This document shows, piece by piece, positions 24,001 through 36,039 of a stretch of 64,000 nucleotides of DNA. A model generated the notes under the pieces. It was given only the letters and a program-made list of their open reading frames with translations, was not told the origin of the DNA and did no database searches. The first letter of the stretch is position 1, and the number at the start of each line of letters is the position of its first letter. The translations under genes were made by a program, and so were the position numbers. Source of the DNA: Halichoerus grypus (taxonomy: Eukaryota > Chordata > Mammalia > Carnivora > Phocidae); the NCBI RefSeq assembly GCF_964656455.1, contig NC_135719.1:9527163-9591162 (forward strand), given 5' to 3'.

Positions 24001-24589
24001 CCTGGACGAGCTTTGGTCCCTCCTCCGCTTTGTCACAGTTCTCAGTATGGCTGAGGCAGAATCCCACCGGAGAAGCGTCTGCAGGGTCCTTGCTGCCTCT
24101 GCCCACCCCGGCCCTCTCCCATCCTGCTCGCACGTTTGCCTTTGTGGGACGCGTGTGTTGCGTGGCCCAAGAGCTAAGACCTTGCCATCTTGGTTTTGGG
24201 CCTTCGGCATTGCCTGGGATCTAGCAGGTGCTCAGTCAGGATTTGTCCCGGGTTTTGAGATTGGGTGATGTGTGACCTTTGCAGTCACTGAGGTCCTGTG
24301 TCTGGCGCCCCAGTTCGGACTGGGCTGTGCGAGGTGAATTCCTCACTCACGTGTCTGGCACCGGCGTTCAGATGGCGGCCAGATGGACGGGGAGTGGCCG
24401 GGCCGCTCATGTCGTCTGGCTTCCCCTCGAGTGAGCACTGCGAGAGACAGGGAGCGGAAGCCTCGCTGGGCCCAGGCTCCCTTTGGCTCCGTTTGGTCCA
24501 TCACAGGCAGCCACAGAACCCGCTCAGACGCAAAGGGAGGGGACATGGACCCCGCCTATCGGTGGGAGCTGTGTCACAGTTCGTGGGCA

Positions 24590-24995
24590 TCTTTGGTCCT
24601 CAGCCCCACGTGACTGTGCCCCTGGCCTTTCTCTTCCCTGAGTGGGGGCCAGCCTTGTTTCTGCCCAACCTTTGTGTTTGCAGTTCCTACACCTAGAACC
24701 TTCCTTTTCCTGTCATCACACCCTGGCTCCGGCTCATCAGTGAAGCTTCAACTCACATGTCCCCTCTTCACAGGGGCCTAAGTGACCCCACCGTCTTGTC
24801 ACCGTGGCCCACTCCTATTTTCCTCACTCACTGACCTATTTCCTCATTGCTGGTCTGCCCCCCCCACACACACACAGCACTGACCCCAGAGCTGCAGCCC
24901 CGTGGGGGCAGGAACCTGTCTCTGTCCATCACCTCCTCCCATGCCCAGTACGTGGCACATGGGAATTGCTCAGGAAGCTTATGGTTGATGAGTGA
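24590..24995 (+). repeat. L2 LINE 3' region
   Basis: Forward L2 ORF end and 3' UTR: 'cctggcctttctcttccctgag', 'cttcaactcacatgtcccctcttcacaggggcc', 'cagccccgtgggggcaggaacctg', 'cccagtacgtggcacat', ending 'ttgatgagtgagt'. Confidence 0.7.
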
Positions 24996-25213
24996 GTCGG
25001 AGCCACATTACCTGCAACCCAGCAGCAGGGCCCTGGGCTTTCCCACTCCCTCTGGCCTCCGGTGAAGATCAGTAGCGTTGACATCCTCATTTTGAGGAGC
25101 GCAGACTGCTGGCTGGTGGAGGGAGGCGGGGAGGGGGTTAGTGCTGCAGCCAGATGCAGTCAGGCCTTCTGGGCAGGGGTACCAACAGCTGGTTGTTGTT
25201 TTTGTTTGTTTGT

Positions 25214-25414
25214 TGTTTTTTAAGATTTATTTATATATTTTAGAGCGAGAGAGAGCATGTGGGGAGGGGCAGAGGCAGAGGGAGAGAGAATCTCCAGCAG
25301 ACCCCGTGCTAAGCACGGAGCCCGACACAGAGCTCCATCCCATGACCCTGAGATCATGACCTGAGCCAAAATCAGAAGCCAGACACTTAACTGACTGAGC
25401 CACCCAGGTGCCTC
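25214..25414 (-). mobile_element. Can-SINE
   Basis: Reverse complement form: the tail 'ttttttaagatttattta', a GAGAGAG-rich body, 'gatcatgacctgagcc', then 'ctgactgagccacccaggtgcc'. Moderately diverged. A clear target duplication is not seen. Confidence 0.9.
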
Positions 25415-26279
25415 CTGACAGTAGCTTTGATCGTCTGTGGTGCATTTTTTCTCTGAGAACGGAGACCTTTAGTTTTCTGGGGCTGGGATCTTTGGAGAGC
25501 ATGGCGAGTTTCTTCTGGAGGTCTTACCGCCTTGGCCACTTTAGTTAACTCTCCAAGGGTGATGGGAGAAATGAGCTGGGCACATTGTTATTTGGTGCAT
25601 TTTAACTGCTTCTGTGCAGGTGAGGATTGCAGTGTGGGGAGCGGAGGTGGATCAATACCTCTTAGCAGGATGATAAATTGCTAGTCTGGAGCATGGCTGT
25701 TACTTCATGTGCCTTAAATCCATCAAAGCCCAGGATGACGCTTAGGTAATCAAAATAGTTCTGTGATACACACAGCATGAGAGCATCTGATTTATTATGG
25801 CCCCCAAGGCAGGGAGCCGAGGAGACGGCCCTTGAACACACCCTCTCGAACGCTGGCCCCTCCTGCCACTGGACGGGAGCCTGTGTCCCGCACTCTCTGT
25901 GTCCCCCGCCCCGCACAGGGCTGCGCGTGTAACTGCTAGTGAACACAGAAAACCATCTCCTAAAACCCATGCTCGGTGTCTGGGGTGGCCTCCCTGTAGG
26001 TGGAAAGGGCTGAGGGACCCACACAGTGGAGACGCCCGAGCAAGGAGCACAGCGCCTGGTCACCGATCCAGGGAACTGATGTTAGTGAGCGCTTGTCCTG
26101 GTGGGGACTCTAGATGGCCAGTGACAGAAACCCCTGTCAGACACAAAGGAAGGGGAGAGGCACAGCCTTCCCCGTCCCAGCCTCCAGCTTCTCTGCGTCT
26201 GGGCTGAACAAGCTGAACGAGCGCTCCATGAGACGTCAAGTGGAGTGAGTTTTGTGCATTGTACATGTCTCCAGTCTTC

Positions 26280-26800
26280 GTCATTCAGTCAAATCGAGCG
26301 GCTGCTCTGTGCCAGGTCCCACTGCGTGTTGGGGTCACCTCAGCCCCACACGTGGTCCCCACCTTCAGCAGGTTGGGGAGACAGGAGACAAATGCATGTT
26401 ACATAGCGGTGGGTGCTGTGATGAGGGCAGAAGTGGGTGAGGGGTGGGGAGGAGCTGATCTCCACAAGGTGGTCAGGTCACCCTCTGAGGAGGTGACAGA
26501 GCGAGCCATGCAGAAAAAAAAGTGACAGGCAGGGGAGCCTTCCAGCCAGAGGACCAGCGTGTGAAAAGGTCCTGCGGCCAGTAAGAAGTCCAGTGTGGCC
26601 TGAGGGGGCAAGCAGGGTGGGAAGTGGCAGGATATGAGGACAGAAGGCAGCCAGTGAGGAAGGGTCAACTCATGTGGGGCCTGGCAGCCACAGTGACAAC
26701 TTGGGATTTCACTGAGGGTGCTGGGACACCCCCTGGTGGGTTGTGACTGGGGGTGATGGGATCCAGGTGATACTTTTGGAGCCCTCTGGTGTCTGGAGGG
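26280..26800 (-). repeat. L2 LINE, long copy
   Basis: The reversed L2 3' tail ('ctgctctgtgccaggtccc', 'caccttcagcaggttggggagac') continues into the reversed ORF end ('ctctgaggaggtgacagagcgagcc', 'agccttccagccagaggaccagcg', 'caaaaggtcctg'-like 'gaaaaggtcctgcggcc'). Confidence 0.7.
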
Positions 26801-26835
26801 AGCCCAGATCACTGAGGGCAGAAGCAGAACCGGGT

Positions 26836-26847
26836 GGGGGGGGGGGG
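26836..26847 (+). repeat. G homopolymer (12 nt)
   Basis: A run of twelve G. Its length is assembly-sensitive and it may form a G-quadruplex with nearby G-tracts. Confidence 0.9.
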
Positions 26848-29289
26848 TTCCAGTAGTCCAGGGGAGGGATGGAGGCGGGGAGAAGGGTCAGACTCAGGAC
26901 TCACTTAGGAGGCAGAACCACAGGACTTGTGAGGGCTAGGTGTTGCTGGTGGGGAGGGATGGGGGGAGTCTGGAGATTGGGCCCAGATAAGAAGGAGCAT
27001 GTTGGTGCCATTGCCCATTTTCCTGGGCTGGGGGCAGCAGGTTCGGAGGAAATGCTGAGCACTGTCCTGGACATGTTATGGTGGAGGCGACCAGCTTCCA
27101 GATGTTTTGTGGTTGAGGTGAGGAGCCTGCCACAGGGCATGTAGCACCTGCCCCCCGTCTCCCCGCCCAGGCTCTGAGGCCTGTCCTCCTGTGCCAGCCA
27201 GCCCGGAGCAGAAGCACAGCCCTGGGGACCTGTGGGCCCGGCCGGAGACTTGCAGCTCTTGTGATTCCCTTCTTGTGTCTGGGCCTCAGCATCCTCATCT
27301 GTGAACTGGGGTAACGAGACCCTCCACCTCCTGGAGTCGTGATGCTTCTGGGACAAGATCACCTCGCTCCAGGGTCCAGGGCAAGTCAGAGCATGCCTGG
27401 TGGTTGCTGTCACCGGCAGACTGGCTCAGAACGGGCACTGTCCAAGAGGAGGTGGTACAGTCTGGGGAGCAGCCAGGCAGGTGCCTCTGCCCTCGGCACG
27501 GAGATGCCCGGACAGGCGGCTCTCGGGGGCGGGAACCTGCTTGGGTGCGTGCGCCCACGCCTGGCTCTTCGCCTGTGCAGGGGATTTGCGTCAGTGGGCA
27601 GGCATCTTGGTGCTGAGCAAGACGTCAGCCAGCTCGGGAGCCCTGGGCTGCGCACTCGGCCTTGGAGAGGTCACCACTTGACCTCATTCTCAGGGCAGAC
27701 TCGGCTGCTCCGCTTGGGTTTGCCCTGCTTTTTGACGCTTTCTTATTCTTTGAGTCCTGCTTTGTCCCACCCTTAGCCCCCTCCATAGGGAATCTCCACC
27801 CGGTTCCCTGAATCGGAGTCCTTGGAGCCATCGCCCCCGGCTTGGTGCATAGGTCAAAGGCCATAGCTCCTCTTCAGCCCAGGCACAGTGGGGACGGGAT
27901 GGATGGAGTCACTCGATGAATGGCCACATTTGGGAAAGTGTCTGTGAGCAAGATTTGGGGAAACGTGTTGCAGTGTCTGGAATTCGGATCTGGGCCGAGT
28001 ACGGAGCTGCCAGGAAAGCCTCTGTGGGCTAGGCCACTGGAGCTTCTCGACCTCTAGGCATCTTGGTCCCAGGGCCAGGCTCAGAGGTCGTGCTCGGTAA
28101 ATAACTGCCAACAACTGAGTAACTCTGAGGTCCCAGCAGGACAGGGACTTTGTTTCACGGAAGAGAAAATGGGGGGTTCGGGGGAGAGGTGCCCAGGGTG
28201 GTGGTTGAACGGGGACCACCCGGTCCAGCCTGGACCTGGGCCCAACTCTCTTACCCTCATGCCGGCTGCACCTCCCACTCCCGTGGGCTAACCTCATAAC
28301 CGAGAGCCTGGTGGCCTACAGTGGTACGTGTGCATAGCCGCGTCCCTGGTGGGTCAGCCGCCTGGGGCTTGGGGGCCAGGAGCAGCAGGGCCAGCCCCAG
28401 CCCCTGCGCCTTTCCTGCCCGGGCCCGGGAGCAGGGGCCTTGCCCAGGCAGCTCAGATCACGTCAGTTTGTGGTTTCTCTGGTTCTTTGCCAGGGGAGGA
28501 GTGAGTGAGTGAGAGAGCAGAGCACTTGGACGCTAATTTACAATGTCACTGAAGCATGAAATCGTTTCCTTCCTTTACCAGATTATTACTTAAGCAGAAA
28601 ATTGACTGGGAGTTGGGGTTGGGGGAGTTATATACTTTTGAAAATTAAAAAGGAAGAAGAGGAGGTTTGGGGTTTTTTGAGGGGGGCTCATTACCAGCAG
28701 GAAGAACTCAGCACAGGCTTTGGGGGGTCAGGATGCTAATGCAGAGCAGCCCTCTGAGCCCCGAGTCCTGGCCTGGCATTGAAGGGCATAGCGGGGAGGC
28801 AGGTAAGGTTCTCGCTGTGGCCCAAGATCCTGGAGTCGCCTGTAGGGACTGAGGAGGCTCCTTTGGTTGCGGGTTTTCCAGTTGCTTCGGCCGAGGCAAA
28901 TCTGGACTGCTTTAGTGGTCTGTACCCGGCTCTTCTTGTGGCTCTCTTGTTTGGCACCTCAGAATCAAGCAGGTGTCTTGTAGGTGAGCCACTCACTGAT
29001 CAGCCAGCTTTGCCTCCAAACCCTTGCTCATCCCCGCTGGGTCAGGAAGCCTCGGAAGACCCTGGATTTTGGAGAACATGTCTATACTGAGCCCTTGGGC
29101 TGTAGCGGCAGCTCTTGGGAATTTTCCAGGGGCAAGGGAGATGAGGGACTTTGGCCAGTGCTGCTTGGAGCCCAGCTCAGGACAGGTCCCACTGGGAGCA
29201 CGGGGAGGGCGTAAGGCTCTGCTTGGGGTCTGTGGCTCCTTGGGCTCATTGTGTATCCAGCCTGCCACAGAAAACCCTGAAAGAATCAG

Positions 29290-29420
29290 TCTCGTTGGGC
29301 CCGTGGAGAATAGAAATTGGGCTTGGAACTGGAGAGCCCATGTGGGAATCCTGGCTCCGGCACTTTGGGCCAGCTGCTTTGCTTCTCTGAGCTTCCCCAG
29401 CTGTAGAATCAGGCCACCTG
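29290..29420 (+). repeat. MIR SINE
   Basis: Forward MIR: 'tgggaatcctggctccggcac', 'ttgggccagctgctttgcttctctgagcttccccagctgtagaatc'. It lies about 400 bp before the KLHL25 coding exon. Confidence 0.7.
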
Positions 29421-29804
29421 AGCCGTGTCCCCAGAGGACAGCTTGAGAATGGGATGTGGCCCAGGGCACATGCTACTTAGCCCTGCTCTGACCTGAAGTC
29501 CGCTTAGTGTCCCGAGGCCACCATATACGTGTTCCCTTGACCGTGGGAGGCAGCTGCAGCTCAAACTCACTCCGAGGGGGCTCATTTCCAGGCCAAAGAC
29601 GTTTGGTTCCAAAGCTGGTCTGAAATTTTTAAAAAATCAGTTTCTGAAGGGCAGAGGTAAAAAACCAGCCACTACCCCCCACACCGTCCCTGACCACGTG
29701 GCCGAGGGGAGGGGCGGGGCTGAAGGGGGAGCTGCCGTGGGGCCACCGTGCCGGGAGCCAGGGCCTGGCCCCTCTCACCTGTGGCCTTGCCCCGCCTCCC
29801 GCAG

Positions 29805-31608
29805 GTGGCTCAGCATGTCGGTCAGCGTCCATGAGACCCGGAAGTCGCGGAGCAGCACGGGGTCCATGAACATCAGCCTCTTCCACAAAGCCTCCCACCC
29901 CGACTGCGTGCTGGCGCACCTCAACACGCTGCGCAAGCACCGCATGTTCACGGACGTCACGCTGTGGGCTGGCGACCGCGCCTTCCCCTGCCACCGCGCC
30001 GTGCTGGCCGCGTCCAGCCGCTACTTCGAGGCCATGTTCAGCCACGGCCTGCGGGAGAGCCGGGACGACACGGTCAACTTCCAGGACAACCTGCACCCCG
30101 AGGTGCTGGAGCTGCTGCTGGACTTCGCCTACTCGTCCCGCATCGTCATCAACGAGGAGAACGCCGAGTCGCTGCTGGAGGCCGGCGACATGCTGCAGTT
30201 CCACGACGTGCGCGACGCCGCCGCCGAGTTCCTGGAGAAGAACCTCTTCCCGTCCAACTGCCTGGGCATGATGCTGCTGTCGGACGCGCACCAGTGCCGC
30301 CGGCTGTACGAGTTCTCCTGGCGCATGTGCCTCGTGCACTTCGAGACCGTGCGGCAGAGCGAGGACTTCAACAGCCTGTCCAAGGACACCCTGCTGGACC
30401 TCATATCCAGCGACGAGCTGGAGACGGAGGACGAGCGCGTGGTCTTCGAGGCCATCCTCCAGTGGGTGAAGCATGACCTGGAGCAGAGAAAGGCCCACCT
30501 GCCCGAGCTCCTCCGGAGCGTGCGGCTGGCCCTGCTGCCGGCAGACTGCTTGAAGGAGGCCGTCTCCGGCGAGGCCCTCCTCATGGCCGACGAGCGCACC
30601 AGGCTCATCATAGACGAGGCGCTCCGTTGCAAGACCAAGATCCTGCAGAACGACGGGGTGGTCACCAGCCCCTGCGCCCGGCCGCGCAAGGCGGGCCACA
30701 CGCTGCTGATCCTGGGGGGCCAGACCTTCATGTGCGACAAGATCTACCAGGTGGACCACAAGGCCAAGGAGATCATCCCCAAGGCGGACCTGCCCAGCCC
30801 CCGGAAGGAGTTCAGCGCCTCGGCCATCGGCTGCAAGGTCTACGTGACCGGGGGCCGGGGCTCCGAGAACGGGGTCTCTAAGGACGTGTGGGTGTATGAC
30901 ACCGTCCACGAGGAGTGGTCCAAGGCAGCGCCCATGCTGATCGCCCGCTTCGGTCACGGCTCAGCGGAGCTGGAGAACTGTCTCTATGTGGTTGGGGGAC
31001 ACACGTCCCTGGCGGGTGTCTTCCCTGCCTCCCCTTCTGTCTCCCTGAAGCAGGTGGAGAAGTACGACCCCGGGGCTAACAAGTGGACAATGGTGGCCCC
31101 GTTGAGGGACGGTGTCAGCAATGCCGCAGTGGTGAGCGCCAAGCTGAAGCTCTTTGTTTTCGGAGGGACCAGCATCCACCGAGACATGGTGTCCAAGGTC
31201 CAGTGCTACGACCCCTCGGAGAACCGGTGGACCATCAAGGCTGAGTGCCCCCAGCCTTGGCGGTACACGGCAGCTGCCGTGCTGGGCAGCCAGATCTTCA
31301 TCATGGGAGGTGACACGGAGTTCACGGCCGCCTCAGCCTACCGCTTCGACTGTGAGACCAACCAGTGGACACGGATCGGGGACATGACCGCCAAACGCAT
31401 GTCCTGCCACGCCCTGGCCTCGGGCAACAAGCTCTATGTGGTGGGGGGCTACTTCGGGACCCAGAGGTGTAAGACCCTGGACTGCTATGACCCCACTTCG
31501 GACACGTGGAACTGCATCACCACCGTCCCCTACTCGCTCATCCCCACTGCCTTTGTCAGCACCTGGAAGCACCTGCCCTCGTGAGGAGCACCAGCAGAGC
31601 CCAGCCAG
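29805..31608 (+). other. KLHL25 exon 2 (coding exon)
   Basis: Bounded by a good acceptor (pyrimidine-rich tract, CCGCAG|GTGGCT) and a consensus donor after the stop codon (GCCAG|GTGAGT). It holds 10 nt of 5' UTR, the complete reading frame and 24 nt of 3' UTR. The whole protein lies in one exon, as in the related gene ENC1. Confidence 0.85.
29815..31584 (+). CDS. KLHL25: Kelch-like protein 25 (ENC2), CUL3 adaptor
   Basis: A 589-residue BTB-BACK-Kelch protein, the usual family length, intact and without frameshift. It matches KLHL25 essentially end to end by recognition. Domains: BTB about residues 46-114 (CUL3 binding and dimerisation), BACK about 149-250, and six Kelch repeats about 296-585 forming a beta-propeller, each with a Gly-Gly pair (for example LILGG at 298-302, YVTGG at 343-347, YVVGG at 391-395 and 541-545, VFGG at 448-451, IMGG at 496-499) and a distal Trp. 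Known role of the family member: in the cytoplasm it brings substrates to CUL3-RBX1 for ubiquitination; reported substrates are hypophosphorylated 4E-BP1 and ATP-citrate lyase. The start is the ATG 10 nt after the splice acceptor, with A at -3. The frame stays open upstream to 29698, but that lies in intron 1. The coding exon is GC-rich with many CpGs, and a long open frame on the opposite strand is only a codon-bias shadow. Confidence 0.97.
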   Translation: MSVSVHETRKSRSSTGSMNISLFHKASHPDCVLAHLNTLRKHRMFTDVTLWAGDRAFPCHRAVLAASSRYFEAMFSHGLRESRDDTVNFQDNLHPEVLELLLDFAYSSRIVINEENAESLLEAGDMLQFHDVRDAAAEFLEKNLFPSNCLGMMLLSDAHQCRRLYEFSWRMCLVHFETVRQSEDFNSLSKDTLLDLISSDELETEDERVVFEAILQWVKHDLEQRKAHLPELLRSVRLALLPADCLKEAVSGEALLMADERTRLIIDEALRCKTKILQNDGVVTSPCARPRKAGHTLLILGGQTFMCDKIYQVDHKAKEIIPKADLPSPRKEFSASAIGCKVYVTGGRGSENGVSKDVWVYDTVHEEWSKAAPMLIARFGHGSAELENCLYVVGGHTSLAGVFPASPSVSLKQVEKYDPGANKWTMVAPLRDGVSNAAVVSAKLKLFVFGGTSIHRDMVSKVQCYDPSENRWTIKAECPQPWRYTAAAVLGSQIFIMGGDTEFTAASAYRFDCETNQWTRIGDMTAKRMSCHALASGNKLYVVGGYFGTQRCKTLDCYDPTSDTWNCITTVPYSLIPTAFVSTWKHLPS

Positions 31609-31689
31609 GTGAGTCCCCCGCAGCCCGGGGCCTGTTCCCACTCAGGGTCAGGGTCACTGTGTCCTCCAGGGAGGGTTGGATGGGGCAGC

Positions 31690-31810
31690 AGGTGGCTGGG
31701 TGCTCTGGGAGCCTTTTCCAGATCTGAAGCTAAAGCCTGGCTCTGCCCGTTACTTGCAGTTGACCTTGAGCAGAGTGTGTAAGCCCTCTGCCAAATGGGA
31801 ACAACCACCT
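31690..31810 (+). repeat. MIR SINE
   Basis: Forward MIR: 'aagcctggctctgcccgttac', 'ttgaccttgagcagagtgtgtaagccctctgccaaatggga'. It lies just inside intron 2. Confidence 0.65.
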
Positions 31811-31866
31811 GATGGGTGCAGTGTGTCCCAGACGCAGCTGCCCAGCAGAATCACTGGGGGTCTTCT

Positions 31867-31897
31867 GCCCCTGTGCCCGGCCGCGCAAGGCGGGCCA
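31867..31897 (+). repeat. 31-bp near-copy of KLHL25 coding sequence
   Basis: Identical at 30 of 31 positions to 30668-30698 in the coding exon, same strand. The only difference is C to T at 31874. The flanks are unrelated. The copy lies 283 nt after the stop codon. Confidence 0.85.
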
Positions 31898-34800
31898 AGT
31901 CGAGGAGCAGTCTGCCCACAAGAGTATCCTCACATCTGACGCAGCGGCAAGTTAGGGCTTCCCCAAGTTACTCTCAGATGCGAGTATTCACTGGAGGGAC
32001 TCACAGAATGCACTGCAGGCTGCTGTGGTCACGGTCATGGTCTGTTATGGGAAGGGATACAGGTTAAGATCAGCCAAGTGCAGATGACTGGGGCAGAGCC
32101 CTCTGCCCGTGCAGTCCAGACCGTGTTACTGTGCCTCGGTCAGTGAGTGACCGGGGGGACGCTCACACAAGCTCTGGGGGCCAGAGTTTCTCTCGGGGCC
32201 CCATCACGCAGGCTCGATGGATTACCCACGGGGCTCCTCTCCAAGTCCAGGTCAGCTGGTATAGCGTGACCCAAAGCCCCTACCCTAAGTCACACGGATG
32301 TGCCCACCCCCGCCCTAAACAAGGACAGTCTCTTGGGAAGGACCGATCCTCTCCCAGAAGCCAAGGGCAAAGGCCAGACTTCCTTACGACACAAGTGCTA
32401 AAGCCCACACCACACCCAGGACCAGGTGAGTCCAGTGTGCATCCAGGGTCCCATGAGAAACAGGGACGGTGGATGGGAGAGCTCAAGGGGCAAGCGGGCT
32501 ACTGGAGCCGCAGGGCAGGCACCCTGTGGAGGCAGCGGGGTGCTGCTCCCGTCCCGCCAGGTGGCGAGCAGGCCTTCCTCAGAGCGGGCGTCCTGGTGAA
32601 CGGGGGGCCCCCAGGCCGGGCAGGGACTGCGGCAGAGGACTGCCCAAGTTACTGCTCCTGCTCATTGTTCTTGGGGCCGTTATGATGTGAGGTCCTTACC
32701 CAGAAGGGGAAGGTGACAGTGGATGCAGGGAGTTAAGGGACACCGTTAGGTGCTCTTTGGGGTGATGGAGGGATGGGGAGACACAGGAGGGACTTGCCCA
32801 AGGCCTGAGGGCAGGTGCAGAGTCAGCTGGAGGGAAAGACCGGCTTATCCAGACAGGCCTCTTCTGAGGGTGGGGTGGGGTCTCTCCTGCAGCCCCTCTG
32901 GGGCAGGAACAGCACCAGAACTGCGGTTGGATCAGGGTGTCCTGAGCCGGCCCAGCAGGGAGCTCAGGAGTAGGGGCTGGAAAAAGGGATGGTAGATCTG
33001 TAGGCACCAGGAAGGGTTTGTGTTCTGGTCCCACCCTCCTTGGTCAGGCCCTGGGGATGCCAGGCTGTGTGTCCCCACCCTTAGCCCTCCTCCTGGGCCC
33101 CTCACACCTGGGGCAGGGGCAGCAGGTCCTCAGCCGTTAGGACTGAGTTCTGGGGATGCCAGGGTGGGTGGAAGGGAGGGAGGCATGGGTCCCAGGGACT
33201 CTGAGAAGCTGTGGCATGGGGCGAGAGATCCCAGGCTCTGTCTCCCAGCACAAGAAGAGGCTGTGCAGCTAACCTTCCCACCCGGGAGGGCTGGTGACCA
33301 GCCCCAGCTCTGAGAAACCGGCCCTCAGGCCAGGCCCTTCAGGTCACAGAAGCCCCCTCAGGAGCCAGCCTGGGTCGAAAACCTGATTTCCTCGCTGACG
33401 TGGTGGCTGCTGGGACTGCCCCTCCAGGCAAGCACGTGCTCCGACCCGATGATCCGGTCGGCTGGGCCGGCGTGTGAGGCCATCCAGGCCGCAGCCCCTC
33501 CTACGTCCAGGGTGTTCAGGCTCCTAAAGGCCAATCCAGATAGGAGGGGGCTTTGTCCCTTTCTGAGGTTACCCTGTTTTGTTTTAATCTGCTCTTTCCC
33601 TCTTTGCGAGAACAATCTGTGTAGCCCCAGTTGTTGGTCCCTGGGGCGTAAGCTTTAAGAGGTAGTAGCACCTCCTCCTGGCCTCTCCCTGCACTCAGGG
33701 GTGGTCACCTGTGGGGCCTGAGGGCTCCTTCGCGGTGCTCGCCCCTCCCCATGACCCTGGACAGCAGTTCAACCCCACGTGGGAGGGGTGGGGGCAGGCC
33801 AGCGGACCTCATGAGCCCTGCACTTTTCCAGGCATTTTGCCCCGTTCCAGGGACGGGGAGGCGAAGCATGCATCACTCTTTGATTCTGGCTCTCAGTAGC
33901 TGCTTGACCCTCTTATGGCGCTCCCCTGAGCTCAGCGTTGCCATCTCGAATACAGGAGTGAAAATTGTATGATCCCTAGTGCTTGTATAGGTCAAGTGAG
34001 GAGCGGGTTCAGGGTAGGTTTTTATATGAGGCGGTGATGCGGAAGGATGGTGGCAGTAATGGCTTCGGGTTGCGGTGGGCGCCGCTCCACGTCCCTGGGC
34101 CAGCCCCTCCTTCTAGAAGGGTCCATCACCACAGGAGGCACGTGGGGTGTGCCCGTCTGAGTGCTGCCGGGGCCTTGGTCCATGGTGGGGGTGCTGTTGT
34201 CAGCCCCATCTCAGGAAGGAGGAAGCAGGTGCAGAGGGACACAAGACGGAGCCAGTCCCGCATCCCCAGGGAAAGCCATGCCTGGGCCCCGCCGTCCCAG
34301 AGCCGTGCCCGCACGTGAGTGTGTGAGCGTCCCCAGCGCAGGTGTGCCCAGCACCCAGCAGCACCTGCAGCAGAGGCAGAGGGTCCTTCAGCTGTTGCCC
34401 TGTATCCCAGCCATTTCCTTCCCGCGGGCCCCTGCAGCCAAGCAGCCCCCTCCCTGCAGTCCCCCTTCCGCCTGGGAAACCGGCGCTCCCGTGGCTCCGT
34501 CCCACAGGTTGACCCGGGGTTGTTCCCACGCTCTGCACAGCCCTGCTTCCCTCCAGCTTTGCCGGCCCAGGACGGCTTGGAGTTCTCCAGATCTCTTCAA
34601 AGGCCGGGGCGTAAACGGGGCTCTCTGGGGAGGGGCCCGTGACCCGGCACCGGGCAGGAAATGGGGCTGCAGCGGCAGGCAGGTGGCCCTGAGTCGGGGG
34701 CGGCAGATGGGGGGGTGGGAGTGGGGCTGGGACAGCAGCAGTGTGGGGGAGTAGGGGGAGCTGAGCCGTGGCACCCGAACGAGGCGCAAGAGGAGCCCAG

Positions 34801-35179
34801 GCCGACACCGTCCACAAGGAGGAAGGACGGGAAGAGCAGAGGTGTCCATGCCGGCTGCCTCCCCTTCCACCTGCCGTGGGCACCCGCAGTGGACTGTGGC
34901 GGTTTCCACTGAGCCTGGCTGCCAGCTGGGAATCCCCCAGCCCGGTGCCAGGGCCAGAGCCTGGCTTCCGGATTCCCGCGTTCACCTCGCTGTCCCTGCT
35001 GGCTCGGGGACCTTCCTGCCCCTGTGCCTGGAGTGCCCCTCTGTCCGGCCTACGAGACTCCGACTCCAGGAGTCAGCAACCAGAGGTCGCCTGCCCTCTG
35101 CAGCCCCTCAGCATCACGCCAGGTGACGTCCTGTCTCGGCCCCCAGCCTTGAGCTCTTGGTGGGTGTCTGTGTCCACAG

Positions 35180-35335
35180 CAAAGTGATCGTGATCTCGTT
35201 GACTCCTCAGAACGAGTTGTCCTAGGTCCCGCTGTTGCAAAGGGGGCAGCTGAGACAGAGGCTACGTCGTTGGCATCAGATAAACAGCTAGGAAGGGTTG
35301 GAGCAGGGTTCGAGCCCGAGCCGTGCCCCACGCCT
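35180..35335 (-). repeat. MIR SINE
   Basis: Reversed MIR: 'gctgttgcaaagggggcagctgagacagagg', 'agggttggagcagggttcgagcccg'. Diverged. Confidence 0.55.
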
Positions 35336-36039
35336 GTGGGCATCTGGGGAGCCAGGCCCTGGGTCTCCTCTGTCTGTACCCTGGCACCGAGCATGGGACG
35401 GGCACGAGCGGTAGGGCTGATTGCTGTGTCAGAAGCTCAAGGCCAGCAGGAGCTCCAGGACCAGCCCCTGAGCCCCACTGTCACAGCCAGACCCACGTAG
35501 CTGGGTGATGGCAGCCGGCGGCAGCTGGGAGGCCATTGGAGCTGGGTTACCCTGGGTTACCCGCGAAGTGTAGACTAGCCATGAATGTTCTTTTCTCTTT
35601 TTCTCTCCCACTGAGTCCCCCTGCCCCCCATCAAGCTCTGTAAAGGCCCAGCGCTCTCGCCTCTCCTCCCTGGACCCCCACCCAGCATGCTGGGCAAGCG
35701 TCCAGGCCACCAGGAGCTCATCTCTCCACAGTCATTGTTGGGACCCAGCCACTTGGGGTGTGGGGGTGGAGGGGCCTCCAGTCCCAGCTCTGGGAAAGGC
35801 TGAGCCCGTTATTCCCCCGCGGGGCCCTGCAAGGGGTTCAGTCACTGCCGCAGGACGGGCGACTCAGCACATCCTATCCTGCCTTAAAAGACATTGCCAC
35901 CGAGAGGAAATCCCAGAGCACAGATCTACACGATGGGCCTGGTGTCACGAGAAAGGTGCCCGGGCAGGAGTTCAGGCCTCTTGGAACACCCCAGCTCCGT
36001 CCATCCGTCGTGCACCCACAGTCTTGTGCTCGGTAGTGT

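Larger units (their letters stand above)
6869..29804 (+). other. KLHL25 intron 1
   Basis: Starts with the GTGAGT donor and ends with a pyrimidine-rich tract and CCGCAG acceptor (29791-29804). It contains the downstream part of the CpG island, many ancient MIR and L2 relics and several Can-SINEs, annotated separately. Between these, for example 7.6-9.8, 12.2-14.7, 19.1-20.3, 20.6-23.6 and 27-29.2 kb, I see only non-coding DNA with no exon, RNA gene or repeat that I can support. Confidence 0.6.

Noticed and set aside
29698..29814. In-frame N-terminal extension of KLHL25 (39 codons)
   Set aside because: It lies upstream of a strong splice acceptor at 29803-29804, and the ATG at 29815 matches the known family start.
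29629..30957. 442-codon open frame on the minus strand opposite KLHL25
   Set aside because: It mirrors the GC-rich third-position bias of the real gene. Its translation is rich in Val, Leu, Gly and His with no domain, and it runs across the splice acceptor.
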